DNA of 64,000 nucleotides from Hippasteria phrygiana (lineage: Eukaryota > Echinodermata > Asteroidea > Valvatida > Goniasteridae). The notes beneath the pieces were generated by a model that was given only the letters and a program-made list of their open reading frames with translations, was not told where the DNA came from and made no database searches. The translations under genes were made by a program, and so were the position numbers. The DNA lies in the NCBI GenBank assembly GCA_037893225.1, contig JAZGUH010000197.1, positions 558,001-622,000 on the forward strand, read 5' to 3'. Of the stretch, positions 11,343 to 24,254 are shown piece by piece. Each line of letters opens with the position of its first letter. The stretch's first letter is position 1.

Positions 11343-12590
11343 GGTTACTTAAGGTGTACTTTCTTAGAGTTTAGGCATACCTCTGGTTCTTTTCAGAACC
11401 ATTCTCTCATTTGAGAAATACTTCCATATGCTTTTTCCGCAAACCAAATCTTAATTAGAACCACTTCATCAGTTGTCATCTTGTAGAACTGATAAGATAT
11501 TTTTGACAATAAGCCAGTTCGGTATTTCCTATTCCTGTGCATGCGGCAAACAGGCGACTCTGCCCGAAATAACCCCAAAAGGGCGACGCACGAGTCGCCC
11601 ATTTAGAGCACTTTCCCCACGCACCCTACTAAAAAACACTCCAAAGGGGCGACTTTCACAATAGGGCGACAGTTTAATGTCGCCCTATTCGACCGCGTCG
11701 CCCGAACCCACTCTTTTTGAGCATCATGTGTAGCCCCAAATCGGCAATTGAGGAAAATTCAACTGTGCATGTGCACAATGACATTTTATCCCGAAGGATC
11801 CGCGTGACCTAATAACGCGCGTGTGAACGTAAAAGGTGGTTGCACAACGGACAACAACGCGCATATGTTAAATTTAATCAGAATGGGCATTCGCGTAATA
11901 TGGCGTGACATTACGTCAGCAATTTTATCCAGAATAACCTTTGACTTTTGAGATACCAAACTGGCTTATTGCAATGTGTTGCACCATCATCAATCTTAAT
12001 GAAACACATTGCCCTGGAGGTAAAAAAGTGTTCTTTATCGAGTACCGAAGTAATGACGTCAATGCAATGTTTGGAACCAGAACACTTTTGTTATTTTGTG
12101 TCAATGTGTTTGCATGACTTGCTGTTAACAAAGGAACAGTCGAAATCTCAATTTGTTTGGAGCCAGTTGTCGTGCCAACTGACGTCAGACTTTGGTACTC
12201 TATAAAATTGCTCAGGTTGGAAAGATCATTAGAAAGTAGATTATAACAATGTACACCACCATCCCTTGAAAATGCACCATTTGTCTGAAAATCATTGACG
12301 AAAAACAAAGCTTGTTTCAAGTTTCCATGGGGTTTGAATTTTTCAAGCCAAACTGGCATCTTGAAAATAACTTGTTTTTAATTGATTTTTAGACAGACAG
12401 CACATTTTCAACGGATAGTTGTGTGCATTATTATTTTCTACTTTTTAATATTTCCAAAAACACAAATTTAAGAAATGCTTTTTGTATCCCAATGGGGCCA
12501 ACAGGCTTTGTGACCAGTCTTTAGAATTGCCATTCAGCCAAAACAAAAAGTGGAATCAATTTTCGAAGTCAACAAAGAAAACTATCAAGA
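11343..12590. other. Intron stretch with a GGGCGAC-rich patch, otherwise unassigned
   Basis: Between 11540 and 11705 the word GGGCGAC or its complement occurs repeatedly, partly in inverted pairs such as 'gggcgacagtttaatgtcgccc' around 11664-11685. This suggests a small fold-back repeat. The remainder shows no supported exon, RNA or transposon end. Confidence 0.4.
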
Positions 12591-12650
12591 GTGGGATTCG
12601 ATCCTACAACCTCTAGATACTGTACCAGTGTGGTATCTGGAAGTCGCAGA
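12591..12650 (-). repeat. tRNA-like sequence, possible SINE fragment
   Basis: On the minus strand, TACCACACTGGTACAG resembles an A box and is followed about 16 nt later by GGATCGAATCCC, close to the B-box consensus. The spacing is shorter than in a standard tRNA, so this is more likely a decayed tRNA-derived retroposon than a tRNA gene. Confidence 0.35.
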
Positions 12651-13888
12651 CTTAAATCCAACTCTGGTCAGTTTTCTTTGAAAATTAATTAATTTATACA
12701 TATACATGTAATGATGATCATACATGTATGTGTAAGGGCACAATACTGACCAACTTTCATGATGCACAAAACAATCTTGACTTTCTCAAATAATTTTACT
12801 ATTTCCAATCATTTTTTTAATTTTAGATAATATTTGTATACCGGTATATGTTTAAGAGTCAAATGAAGATAAAATAAAGTGTGAATACGGGATGTTTCAT
12901 TTTTAATTCACGTTTACAACAGATTTTATTTCTAAAATGGCACCTAAAAACGGGACACTGAGTGAACAATATTTTATCAAATCAAAGACTTTAGTATCCC
13001 TTACTTATTTTCATCACAATGTGCATATTTGTAAGTTAATGATAAAATATACTACCCCATAAAAAAAAAAGATTTTATGGACCGAAAATGATCGTTAAAT
13101 CTGTGTTCACGTTAGTTACACATCGTGTCTACCACATTATACGATGTTCAAAAGGCGAAATTTTTTTTTACAAACCTCATCCTTGCCAAATTTAGCCATT
13201 TTAAATTGGAATGAGCTGCATAATTATTGTGTAAAATGTCTGTATATCCCCGATTAATACGAGGATGATAAAAAATAACACACATCGATCACTCACAATT
13301 TTCGCATCCACTTTGTAACTAATGTTAAATGTCGTCGTATTTTAACTGGTAATCAACAGAAGTCACAAGTTGGCCGTACATATGAAAAGGTACCCTGTAT
13401 GGATGACCTGAAGGTCACTTGATTTAGGCTGGTCCCCTTATTTGCTCATGTATTTTCAGCGTCGTGTCCACTACGTTCAGTTTTGTGCCAAATTGTAACT
13501 TACTTTTTTGTTTGTTAAACTGTAACAGATAAATGAAATTCCTTTAAAAAGGACCTCGCTGATTTTTCATAATCTCCCGGATTTCACGTTAGTTACCATG
13601 GAGACATTTTCAAAATAGTTTTGGTGTCCGTGTCATTTTTGTAACTACCGTTAACTTGCAAGACTAGATCTTTAAAAGTAAGGGTATTTAATCACTGGTT
13701 GTCAATGATACCATTCACCCTGAGGTACTTACATACATGTACCAACTTCACAACAGCAGTTTTCCTCAAGTTTTCATACTGCCAAGCATTTGAAATGGTT
13801 GTGTAAGAAATTGTATTCCAGCTAATGTTAGTTACGGTGTCCACTTTGTTAATATATCATAAAATAAAAGTAAGTCACTTTTTTTAAA
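12651..13888. other. Unassigned AT-rich intron stretch
   Basis: Phrases such as 'gttagttac' and 'gtgtccac' recur at 13107, 13586, 13829 and elsewhere. They hint at an old repeat related to the interior of the fold-back element at 7691-8851. No gene is supported. Confidence 0.35.
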
Positions 13889-15252
13889 CATAACAGGAAA
13901 ACCTTAACTGCAAATTCCAAAGCATTCGATCATATAGATCACACCATCGCCATCAATAAACTTTTGAGATTAGGAGTTGTTCCATCACTAGTTGCATGGA
14001 TAGCCGACTTTTTGTCTGACAGACAACAATGCGTGAGGTATGGTAAATGCCTTTCGGATTGGAGCCCCACCAATGCAGGAGTTCCCCAGGGAACTAAGCT
14101 AGGACCAATTATTTTCCTAGCAGTCATCAATGATGCCAAGGTCAATGAGTCGAGCACCAACATCTGTCACTTCAAATATGTTGATGACATGACGATTATC
14201 GAAACACGGACTGTAGATGAACAATCTAACTTATCAGTTGCCCTGTCCGAGTTGCACACTTGGTCATTTAATAACAAAATGCGACTCAATCCAAAAAAGT
14301 GTGCCATTATGGACATATGTTTTTCGAGAAATAAACCTGCGCCCCTCTCATTGTCTCTTGCAGATATTGCAATTCGACAGTCAGAAGTTGTGAAGTTATT
14401 AGGAGTGTTTATCCAAGCGGATTTAAAATGGGACGCTCATGTGAATTCAATGATTAAACGTGCCAACTCTCGCTTGTTTATGCTCCGAAAGTTAAAGTAT
14501 CACAGTCTCACGACTTGTGACCTTGTCACCATTTATGTCTCATTTATTCGTCCTTTGTTGGAGTATGCTACACCTGTATGGGCAAGTAGTATAACAAAAA
14601 GACAGTGTGATAACCTGGAGAGAGTACAAAAGCGAGCCTGTAAAATAATACTTGCATCTAAGTACCAGCATTACCCTGAAGCATTGTGTGTGTGTAAATT
14701 GGACAACTTGCAATATCGGAGGGAGAGCCTTTGTCAGGTCTTTGCCAAATCTCTTCCTTCATCCATTTTGAAAGCCCGTCTACCTACTAAACCTAGGTGT
14801 GACTACAATCTTAGACATACTGGGAAAGTAGGTGAGATCAGGTGTAGAACTGAACGTTTTAGGAGGAGCCCTTTGCCCCACCTGATCCGTTTACTGAATG
14901 ATTTTTAAGTTATTTAATTATTTAAACATTATTATACATAGTTCCCCAACAATATTATTATCCTGCATTGGCTGTGGTGTTGGTTTAGCATCCATTTGAG
15001 ACATTATCAGTTAAATTTAACACTAAATGGTTCTTTATGATGGCAGGGGGGTGGATTTCTTTTTTCTTTTTTTTAAATGTTAATGGTTTTAGGGTGGAAC
15101 TTTTTATACATTTTCATAACAATATTGAATTTCGATTGTGTGTATAACTCCGCAATTCGGCTTTAGAGCCGCGATAGATGTTATTTATATTAGATTTTAA
15201 AGAATAAATAAACCAATTAATAAAAAAAAAAAAATAAATAAAATAAAATAAC
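13889..15252 (+). mobile_element. 5'-truncated non-LTR retrotransposon (LINE) with A-rich tail
   Basis: The coding part runs in one frame from about 13890 to a TAA at 14906-14908. It enters in the RT palm with SKAFDHIDH, then VPQGTKLGPIIF and the catalytic YVDDMTI near 14179. The thumb region follows, and the tail SPLPHLIRLLNDF is typical of Jockey/CR1-group elements. The endonuclease and the N-terminal RT are absent, consistent with 5' truncation at insertion. About 310 bp of 3' UTR leads to an A-rich tail at 15222-15251. The remaining ORF is uninterrupted, so this copy may be younger than most others here. The exact clade is uncertain. Confidence 0.82.
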
Positions 15253-15503
15253 TCCACTTTTTTTCCTTTGACTTTTATTTTTGGGTACATGTACATGTAC
15301 TTGACTGAAAAGTGGACACCATGTACTTAACATTTATTTACATGTCAATTAAGAGAAAACACTGCAGGGAAGAAAATCTACTTGGCACATTATCTTTCCA
15401 TTGTTATTTTCCAGTAGAAGGTGGTCCATTCTCATTATTTTGTTTACCACATTGTCCCATTTTTGTTGGCCAGTATTGTGCCTTTACACATGTTGCCGCG
15501 TAC

Positions 15504-15695
15504 CTGGAAAACATAGTCATCCAATTTACACTCTTCAAAATAGCCAGGTGCTGCTGATGATGCACGAGCTGCTTGCCACAACTCATATTTGCAGGCACCT
15601 CTGTAGTGGGACTGGGTACCAGGCGGAAGGTTGTAGTTGCGAAACAGGAAGTCCTTGATGGAGCCGACATTCATCAAGGTAGCAACAGCCGCCAC
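15504..15695 (-). CDS. PNPLA8: PNPLA8-like phospholipase, mid-domain exon
   Basis: The exon starts after a minus-strand '...ttgaaaag' acceptor with VAAVATLMN and ends CAG before a GTACGC donor. It is 192 nt and 64 codons, phase 0 at both ends. FLFRNYNLPPG, KYELWQAARASSAAPGYF and the following acidic stretch match the patatin core of PNPLA8. It joins the CPK-ending exon at 47701-47761 upstream and the DGG exon at 6354-6552 downstream without disturbing the frame. The intron upstream of it is 32 kb and holds the nested transposons. Confidence 0.92.
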
Positions 15696-16469
15696 CTTTT
15701 CAATAGAGAAGGAAAGTTTTAATTACTTCTTGCCATGCATGGTACTCAGGTTTAAAGGGAAGTTATTACCTGGTGACTGCATCATAACCAGAGCTTCCAA
15801 CCTTTCCAAACTCATTTCAGTATTCTGAAAGCAAAATATGAATATACATGTATTGCTCAGAAAATCCGTAATTTTTTCTGAGCTTAAAATTACATTGTAT
15901 GCTATGCATGCATGCAGTGTGCCCTGAATAATGAACCCACACGCTGGTTGGACAGTCTCCTTATTTTTCATTTTTAAAGCTAAAGTTGCATGCATTTGGT
16001 TGGAATCACAATAATGAGCCACATGTGTATCTATACATGTATGTAGTACACCCGCAGTATAATGGCATACATGTACATGTGCTATTCATCATTATGGTCG
16101 TATTTTACAAAATCCATATTTTTTGTGAATTTCTGTACAAAATATGGAAAAGACGTACTGGTTGGCAGCCCTGGATAACCAGTGTAGTAGGTCTCCAGAC
16201 TGGTCATGGACTTTGTCTCAAGACTGGTCTTTAGTGGATATAAAAAGCTGAAACATTTGAAATTTGATGATTAATACTGCCAACATACATGTACATACTT
16301 CTTGTTCAGGCTGTTTGTTAATTTTAAAGGCTTGTTTATCAATTTCAGGCCAGCCATCAGATATCTGGATCAAAGCCTTTCCTTGGTTACCACCACCTGC
16401 CTCAGCTGGGCATGTCAATAAAACTGTTTAACCCTAACCTTCCCAAATTCTCCAAAATCCTCTTTGCAA
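15696..16469. other. Unassigned intron sequence
   Basis: Contains ACATGTAC palindromes near 16070 and 16285 but no supported exon or transposon end. Confidence 0.4.
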
Positions 16470-16770
16470 AATGGAGGAATTTGGAGGATTGAGGGCACTT
16501 GGAAGTTGATGCATCGGAGGATTTTGCAGGATTGAGGTTACTAGGGGTTTTTGCCCCTGCAGGAATATGGAGGATCCAGGTTATCAGGCTCAATGTGATA
16601 CATGAGGATTTTTGAGGATTGAGGTTACTAGGGGTATGCACACAAAACCTGGAGGATTTTGGAGGATTCATGCTATGGTCCCAATAAGAGGATTTTGGAG
16701 GATTCAGGTTATATGGAGTTTTAACACTTTGAAATCAGAGGATGTTGGAGGATTCAGGTTACATGGCGGG
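16470..16770. repeat. Irregular minisatellite of GGAGGATT units
   Basis: The words GGAGGATTTTGGAGGATT, 'gaggttactaggggt' and 'ttcaggtta' recur at least six times in the same order with variable spacing. The array is diverged and has no fixed period. Confidence 0.7.
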
Positions 16771-17164
16771 AAATGATGTAGGGAGTTAGGGTTAACAATA
16801 TGCCCCTTTCTTATTATAATGTGTGCAGTCCACAGAGTCAGTGGAGTACGCTGATTGTATGCTTCAGTTATAGTTAGAAAATTTAGATTTTGCATCTTAT
16901 CGCATATTTACATGTTGTACTGTCAGCTTTTCCATTATTATGAACATCTACTTTAAACAAAAAAAATGTTTTTCTTCTCTTTAGTTTCCTGTGAGTTGCT
17001 GACTGTAAGTGTATTTTTGTAAGCCTGCGTAATTTTAAGAATTCTCCCGATTTAGTACCGGTAGTTTCTAGTGGAACGACAGGCTCATACGGTACTGATC
17101 ATCGGCTCCATCAGGAACATGATCACAGTCCTCTCCGTACATGTACCATGAGCCAACCAAACTG

Positions 17165-17290
17165 CTGGTTAAACAAGAATGTTGACCCATTCATACAACC
17201 CACGTACGGGTCACCCGCGTTAAAAGGAACAACATACAAATGTATGTGTGTGCAATACGACGGAACCGCAAAAAAGTTAAAGGCCTCTAG
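17165..17290. repeat. Dispersed repeat shared with 43620-43710
   Basis: 'taaacaagaatgttgaccca' followed by a GGGTCAC word and a GACGG...ACCGCAA segment occurs here and, rearranged, at 43622-43690. The family is unidentified. Confidence 0.45.
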
Positions 17291-17359
17291 CTTGAGTCTT
17301 TCTGATGCCAAGATGACCGGCAACCTGAATCTCGTGAGCAATTCTCAAGATCTCATCAC

Positions 17360-18468
17360 GGTATTAAACACAGAAGAACAACAATTTGATGAACAATACT
17401 CCATTCTTCATCAGCTGGTCTCTGGGAAGGTCTCCATTTCCTCATTAACATGCCAGACTTGACGTAGTAGCATTCTGGAACCCTCTGAACCTCTTCCTCA
17501 GAACACGCTGTCTGGGCGAGCTTCCTCACATCTGGGTCCGCTTTCTGCTGCTCTACCAGCGAGGATTGGCTAAACTTGGCATCTCGGGACACTCACTCAT
17601 TTTTTTCTACATTGTCTATTATTGAAGAAAGTTTTAGCCAGCCAAACACCAGAGTCCTCCTCTACAGGCACTGACTCTGACTCTTTTTCATCTGTTTCGA
17701 CTGGGATCTCGTCACTGCACACTCAGGGAAGATTTCTGGAAACTCCTCCAAAGAATGAATTTCTGGCTCCACATGTTCACCAGAGACAATAGGGGATGCC
17801 GACACTTTACCTCCCGCAACGTCATTACCTAGCAAAAATCTGACACCTTTCATCGGCAGACTAGGAACAACTCCAACATCCAGAGGGCCAGTGAACAAGT
17901 CACATTTCAAATTTACCCTATGCAACAGGACAGGCATAAAATTACCCCCAATACCTTGAATCAACATTTTCGCATTCAGCGAACTTTCTGGAGACAATGA
18001 CAACACATCCTCCAGCATCAGTGACTGTAACGCGCCTGTATCCCTTAGGCACACGACACATCACCACAATGAACAAAATCTTTGTAGATTTCATCAACTG
18101 GGTCGATTTCATCAACCACCTTCGAAGAAGAAATACGGTTGCCATCGGTGTCACCGGACTTCCTACGAAGTAGAGTGTCCTTACGGACAAAAGCGACTGG
18201 CTTTTCAGAATGCCCTCGGTCATCGGCGATGAACTTGAAGCATCTCGCCTTCTTGTGGCCCTTTTTGTGACAGTAATCACATGTGATGGGAGGAAAAGAC
18301 TTCTTTCGGTCCTCCTTGGCTCCACTTGGTGATTACGGCTTCTTATCCGATCAGGATTACCAATGCTAGACTGTGCCTCGGAACCTGACTTGCCCTTATC
18401 AGTGTGTCTGTAGAAACAAACCCTTTGACTGAAAAATTTGTTTTACCCATACTCATTTTGTGAGTTAA
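17360..18468 (-). pseudogene. Ty3/Gypsy-type retrotransposon, 3' part: gag nucleocapsid, protease, start of pol
   Basis: Reading leftward, the gag frame resumes at 18468 with LTHK directly after the TTAA. A zinc knuckle CDYCHKKGHKKARC (C-x2-C-x4-H-x4-C) follows near 18270. Next comes an aspartic protease with LRDTGALQS and a later LLGNDVAGGK, then ADPDVRKL and PECYYVKSGMLMRKWRP, typical of the stretch between protease and RT in this group. Several frame changes (near 18320 and near 18050) and the loss of RT, RNase H and integrase show it is dead. The 5' part of the same copy lies beyond the 23.4-kb insertion, at 41912-42419. Confidence 0.8.
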
Positions 18469-19273
18469 AGGGGCTGTGTCGTCACGATCATAGCAGGCTT
18501 GCAGCTGTACACTGAATCCCGAACTGAGATGAACGCAGATGCCACGACCGCGCGCGCGCTGACCTACAGGGCGCGCGCGCCAGATCAGATTACAATTGCA
18601 ATGACTGCTGCATGCATGATCCTGTAGTTATGATACATACTGCATGTACAAGTATTCTGTATGTGTTTGTGCCACCAAAAATATACGATAGGCCTACATT
18701 CGAACATAGTCCGTGCCACCCACCCGCCGGGCAAACGCCAAAATGTACCATGACGGAACCAAACGAAAATAAGTAAATAAGTAAATCTGTATTTATAATT
18801 GTAAAATAAATAATGTACCAGCCCCTTCCTATACAAAAATAAAGTTGTAGGCAGTGGCGTAGCCAGGGTTGTCTAGGCGGGCGATTGGGGGGGGGGGGGG
18901 GGGGGGGGCTGGATGTTACAGTGGGGGGGGGGGGGGGGGCACTCACAGTGATTGTTCTTTATAATGCTATTATTTTCTGCGTTTGCGAAATTTTCAGTGG
19001 GGGGGGGGGGGGGGGGGGGGCGACGATTTTTTATGGGGGGGCGTGCGCCCCCCCACCCAAAGCCCCCCTTAGCTACGCCACTGGTTGTAGGCCTATGTAT
19101 CGAAATAAATTTTGACTAAAATTGGCTGTGCGTGCAATGATGAGCAAATCAAAGTAAAACAGCTATACTGATGGCGATATTGAGTCCACGACCTTGTGTT
19201 ACATTTGACGGTAGGACTTTATGGAAAGTTACATCATAAGAGTTATTTCAACACTATCAAAAAATAAACACAA
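18469..19273 (+). repeat. Left terminal inverted repeat of the 23.4-kb element
   Basis: It pairs with 41372-41911 in reverse complement. Besides the 232-bp hAT insertion and its duplication, the left arm differs by a 26-bp stretch at a GC-rich spot (18563-18590) and scattered substitutions. A GCGCGCGCGC tract near 18551 occurs in both arms. The arm ends at 19273, where the Helitron-like sequence begins with CTAG. Confidence 0.88.
18852..19083. mobile_element. Short hAT element (232 bp) with G-rich interior and 8-bp target duplication
   Basis: The ends are CAGTGGCGTAGCCAGG and the imperfect complement TTAGCTACGCCACTG. GTTGTAGG is duplicated at 18844-18851 and 19084-19091. The right arm of the host transposon contains the unduplicated site (minus strand 'aaagttgtaggcctatg', near 41550-41566). 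Three runs of 17-22 G fill the interior. It is non-autonomous. Confidence 0.9.
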
Positions 19274-22200
19274 CTAGATATATATGTCGTTTGTAATAAC
19301 AAACGCACGGTGTTGGGCGTTTTTTGTATTTATTAAAAGAGAATAGATGCACCTGCTGTATACCATCACCAATCGTGAAAATCTTATGTGCTGCAGTTCA
19401 TGAAACATGTTGTTTCCAAAGGAATGTTCGTTTTGGAAGTTTTGTCATTTGACCTTGATGATGTCATTCCTGACATCATTACACCTGTGCACATTACCAA
19501 ATCTATCATAATCTTTGAGAAAGAACTTGCTTAAGTTCGAAACGTCAGGCCAGCTAATTTTTTGATTTGTATATTTCAGGTCCATTCAGTCAGTCAGCAG
19601 TTTGCAGCAGTTTCATTCTTTTTCATAATCTATAATGGAAAGATAATATGACCTCTCTAACAACGCAGGTGCTAACCAGGCTGTCATATCTGCTACATAT
19701 GTAATGTAATAAGAATTTTACTTTGAACATACGGTAATTCTGGAAGTAAAGGTCAAATAACAAAAAAACATCACGTTTGTTATAACAAACGCAAGGTATT
19801 TGTGTATTTTTTTCAGTCAGTTAGATTATGTAAGAGAGAAGACGTACATGTAGATGTATTTTATCACTAATTTTGAAAACCTTGGGAGTTGCAGTTAATG
19901 AAATATGATATTTCAACAATTTGTAATTGTCGAGTGGTTTTTGTATGTAATTTGACCTTGATGACGCCATGATGTCATTACATCTGTACACATCAGCACA
20001 CCACTGATCTCTATTATAATGTATAATGGAGATCAGTGAACCAAACCTATTATTAGAAAGTTAAGACCTTTCGAAGAAGGCACATGCCAACAAGGTTGTC
20101 GTATTTGTAACCATTATCTAATGCTATAAGAATTTAACTTTGAACTTCTGGAAGATATTGAAGAAGTAAAAACACTTCCAACCAAAAGTGTAGACCAAGG
20201 TAAGATCAATGTGATCTTCAAATGGGAAAGCATTTTGTGCTGTTGTAGTTCATGAGATAAGAAGTTTCGAGCAAAATTTGATTTCAACCGGAAGGACGGG
20301 TACCGTGATTTTGTAATTTGATACCTGATGACGTCATCGATACGTCATTATAAGAAGCCTTTTACATTCACTGTGCCATTTGAAGGAAAAATCTGGATTA
20401 TAGCGCTCACGGTTATTTTTTCAGCAATGTTCAAAGTACAAAAAGTGTTTTGTTACTGCCGGTGTGATGACGTCATGAATCTCATTTTCGCACTCTGGTA
20501 ACGCTTATAAAATGTTAACTGGCTTTTTCTTCCAAGTTCTGTAGTGGTCACCGGACGCATAGAAAAGTCGGACAATTTTATTCTGTCGCCCTCCAAAAAG
20601 CTTCTTGTGGAGAACTGAAGATGTTTCAGATTGAAGTGTTGTTCGTTCAAAAAGAAATGTTCTTTGATAATTGGTAAATAGGAAAAAAATCATCTTTCTC
20701 GTGAAGAAGGACATTACAATTTTACTTCATTGTCAATCTGAAGTGTTGAATAGTTGAAAAAATAAACAGGGTCCGGCTCTTCAAGTGAAACGGACTTTGA
20801 TGGACATTAGAAAAACAATTTGCCAGATATTTGAGGATGTAAATTAAGGAGAAGCCAAAGAAAAGGCATTTGAAAAATAGCTGTGATTAGCATAACTCCT
20901 CTCCTAGTTCAGGTCTGATATTATAAGTCAAAGCGTTTTATTTGGAATTTGCGGTAACTGTGGAAGAAATGTCAAATGTCAAAGATAGCTTCAACAAAAA
21001 ATGCACATCAATATTATTGAATTTCTCTTTGATTTCAATTTGAGGTATTTATGAGAATAAAAACACCATCTATCAGGAAAATTGAAAATCATTGCAGCGG
21101 TTGCGCAAAGGAGGGCAAATAGAAAAGGGCATTTTCCTCTTCGTAAGTGAGAACGCCACACGTCGCGTGATACGTGGGGTTTATGGAAAGGGCGTGAGCA
21201 ATGTGCGCGTATCAGCGTGGCCACTCATCAAATTTGAAATTCCCAAGATTCATCCAGTAAAATTCCCAAGAATTCCCAAGGCAATGGAAAACGCTCGAGA
21301 GCTATGTGAAATCTCAAGCAAAAATCTGGCTTCTCTCACGCGTTGATTTTTCAGCAATTGTTAAAGGTTTAAAGGTCTTTTCATTGTCACTTCCGGTCTG
21401 ATGACGTCATCAATCTGAGCCCTCGCACACATGTTGCCTGCATAAAGGTCATCATATATATCAATTATAAAGTGTTCGCCACACACATCGACTGAAAGTT
21501 CTTTAACTTTCAAATTATAAGGCACTTCCGGTTTGGACCGGAAGGAAGGGTCATGTGATTTTGCACGTAATATACAAAATGAAGACCCTGGATTATTCTA
21601 TCAATTCCCGTAAAAAGCAAAATCAGATCTCTCTCGGTTGATTTTATATTGATTTTCAAAGATTAAATTTAGAAATCTTTGATTGCTTGTAATCTGATAC
21701 TTGATGACGTCATCGTGACGTCATTACCAGAAAGCTTGAGAGCTATGTCAACTGTGCTATCTGAAGCAAAAATCTGAATTATATCTGTCGCCGTTGATTT
21801 TTTAGCAATTTTTTAAGGTTTAAAGGTCTTTTCATTGCAACTTCCGGTCTGATGACGTCATCAATCTGAGCCCTTGCACACGTGTTGCCTGCATGATGGT
21901 CATCATATATATCAATTATAAAGTGATTACAGCAAACTTCGCCACACACATCGACTGAAAGTTAATTTTGAACATTTTTCAATATTTTATGACGTCACCG
22001 CACACATTTTTGAAAAGTTCAGCCTGGCCAAAGACTAACATCGTTGAAAGCAAGTTCAAATCTGTTTCCACTTTTAAATTATAAGGCACTTCCGGTTTGG
22101 ACCGGAAGGAAGGGTCACGTGATTTTGCACGCACGATCAAAATTGAAGATCTAATATTATCCTATCAATTGCCGTAAAAATAAAGTTCACGTCTTTCACG

Positions 22201-22414
22201 GTTAATTTTATATTGATTTTCAACGATTAAAAATAGAAATGTTTAATTGCTTGTAATCTGATACCTGATGACGTCATGACGTCATTACATTTTCCGGAAT
22301 CTTCAATGTGATGTACATATATGTACCAGATATGAACTTGATATGAGTTTGCATGTAGCCAATCAACTCCGGAGAAGAAAGTGATGGTAAGAAGAAGAAG
22401 AGGAATAATAATAA
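19274..22414 (-). mobile_element. Helitron-like unit 1: long module A1 plus 587-bp-type repeats
   Basis: On the minus strand the sequence ends with a hairpin CGTTTGT-TATT-ACAAACG, 8 nt, then CTAG followed by T. These are the features of a Helitron 3' end (hairpin, CTRR, insertion before T). At this border the host repeat reads ...TTGTGTTTATT, and the other arm shows A in front of the same TTGTG, as expected for insertion between A and T. The first 1.9 kb (module A1) recurs at 26632 and 37104. After 21346 two copies of the CRE-rich repeat follow. No Rep/helicase gene is present. An alternative is a plus-strand retroposon whose A-rich tail abuts the next unit. Confidence 0.55.
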
Positions 22415-24254
22415 CTAGACGGCAGTGTTTGTTCTTACAAACACAGGGTGTTGGGCCACGTTTCGTTTGATGACAAGAAAAAAGGTTCACATGCACATGT
22501 TTGTTTTCAAGACCATTGCAGTATTGTGACCAGACACCACATTACTGTGATTTCAGCAAAATTCGCCACACACATCAACTGATTATTCATTTTAAACATG
22601 TTTTAACCTGCCGATAGCGGGCGCTCTAACATTTTATGACATAACCGCTCATTTTATTGTGAAGTACAACCTAACCCAGAGACTTTAATCGTTGAAAGCA
22701 AGTTCACATCTTCTTCCACTTTCAAAATATAAGGCACTTCCGGTTTGGACCGGAAGGAAGGGTCATGTGATTTTGCACGTAATATCAAAAATGAAGACCC
22801 TGGATTATTCTATCAATTGCCGTAAAAAGCAAAATCAGATCTCTCTCGGTTGATATTTTATTGATTTTCAAACATTAAATCTAGAAATCTTTGATTGCTT
22901 GTAATCTAATACTTGATGACGTCATCGTGACGTCATTATCACAAAGCTCGAGAACTATGTCAACTGTGTCATCTGAAGCAAAAATTTGAATCATATCTCT
23001 CGCGGTTTATTTTTCAGCAATTTCTTAAGGTTTAAAGGTCCTTTTATTGCAACTTCCGGTCTGATGACGTCATCAATCTGAGCCCTCGCACACGTGTTAA
23101 CTGCATGAAGGTCATCATATATATCAATTATAAAGTGATTACCGCAAACTTCGCCACACACATCGACTGAAAGTTCATTTTGAACATTTTTTAACCTGCC
23201 GCTAGAGGGCGCTCGAATATTTTATGACGTCACCGCACACATTTTTGAAAAGTTCAGCCTGGCCAAAGACTAACATCGTTGAAAGCAAGTTCAAATCTGT
23301 TTCCACTTTTAAATTATAAGGTACTTCCGGTTTGGACCGGAAGGAAGGGTCATGTGATTTTGCACGTAATATAAAAACTGAAGACCCTGGATTATTCCAT
23401 CAATTCCCGTAAAAAGCAAAATCAGACCTCTCTCGGTTAATTTTATATTGATTTTCAAACATTTAATCAAGAAATTTTAGATTTTTAGTAATCTGACACT
23501 TGATGACGTCATCGTGACGTCATTATCACAAAGCTCGAGAGCTATGTCAACTGTCCCATCTGAAGCAAAAATCTGAATTATATCTGTCGCGGTTGATTTT
23601 TCAGCGATTTTTGAAGGTTTAAAGGTCTTTTCATTGCAACTTCCGGTCTGATGACGTCATCAATCTGAGCCCTCGCACACGTGTTGCCTGCATAAAGGTC
23701 ATCATATATATCAATTATAAAGTGATTAGCGCAAACTTCGCCACACACATCGACTGAAAGTTCATTTTGAACATTTTTCAACCTGCCGCTAGAGGGCGCT
23801 CGAATATTTCATGACGTCACCGCACACATTTTTGAAAAGTTCAGCCAGGCCAAAGACTAACATCGTTGAAAGCAAGTTCAAATCATGTTCCACTTTCAAA
23901 TTATAAAGCACTTCCGGTTTCGACCAGTTTCGACCGGAAGGAAGGGTCACGTGATTTGACGCACACGAACAAAAATGAAGATCCTAAATTGTACTATCAA
24001 TTCCCACAAAAATCAAGTTCGGGTCTCTCACGGTTGATTTTATATCGATTTTCAATGATTAAAAATAGAAATGTGTAATTGCCTGTAATCTGATACATGA
24101 TGACGTCATCATGACGTCATTACATTTTTTGACATCTTCAATAGGACATGCACACATGTACTAAGTTTGAAGTTGATATGAGTTTGCATGTAGTCAAACA
24201 ACTCCGGAGAAGAAAGTTATAGAAAAAGAAAAAAAAGAATAAGAAGAAAAAGAA
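22415..24254 (-). mobile_element. Helitron-like unit 2 with two full 587-bp repeats
   Basis: The left edge shows CTAG at 22415-22418 and, on the minus strand, the hairpin TGTTTGT-AAGA-ACAAACA ending 7 nt before it. It contains the repeat landmark 'cttccggtctgatgacgtca' at 23053 and 23640 (exactly 587 bp apart). It closes with 'caactccggagaagaaag' and an A/G-rich simple tract that abuts the next CTAG. Confidence 0.55.

Noticed and set aside
17148..17462. Plus-strand 104-codon frame as a host gene
   Set aside because: It overlaps a dispersed repeat and the minus-strand Gypsy remnant; no domain or splice support.
20453..20650. 65-codon minus-strand frame conserved in three module-A copies (also 27690-27887 and 38129-38326)
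   Set aside because: The copies differ at only a few codons and most differences change the amino acid. The whole repeat is equally conserved, so there is no sign of selection on protein.
23578..23781. Conserved minus-strand frame in the 587-bp repeat (also 25881-26075, 38668-38862, 39169-39483)
   Set aside because: It is open in only some of the ten repeat copies and interrupted in others. Similarity follows the DNA repeat and not a protein domain.
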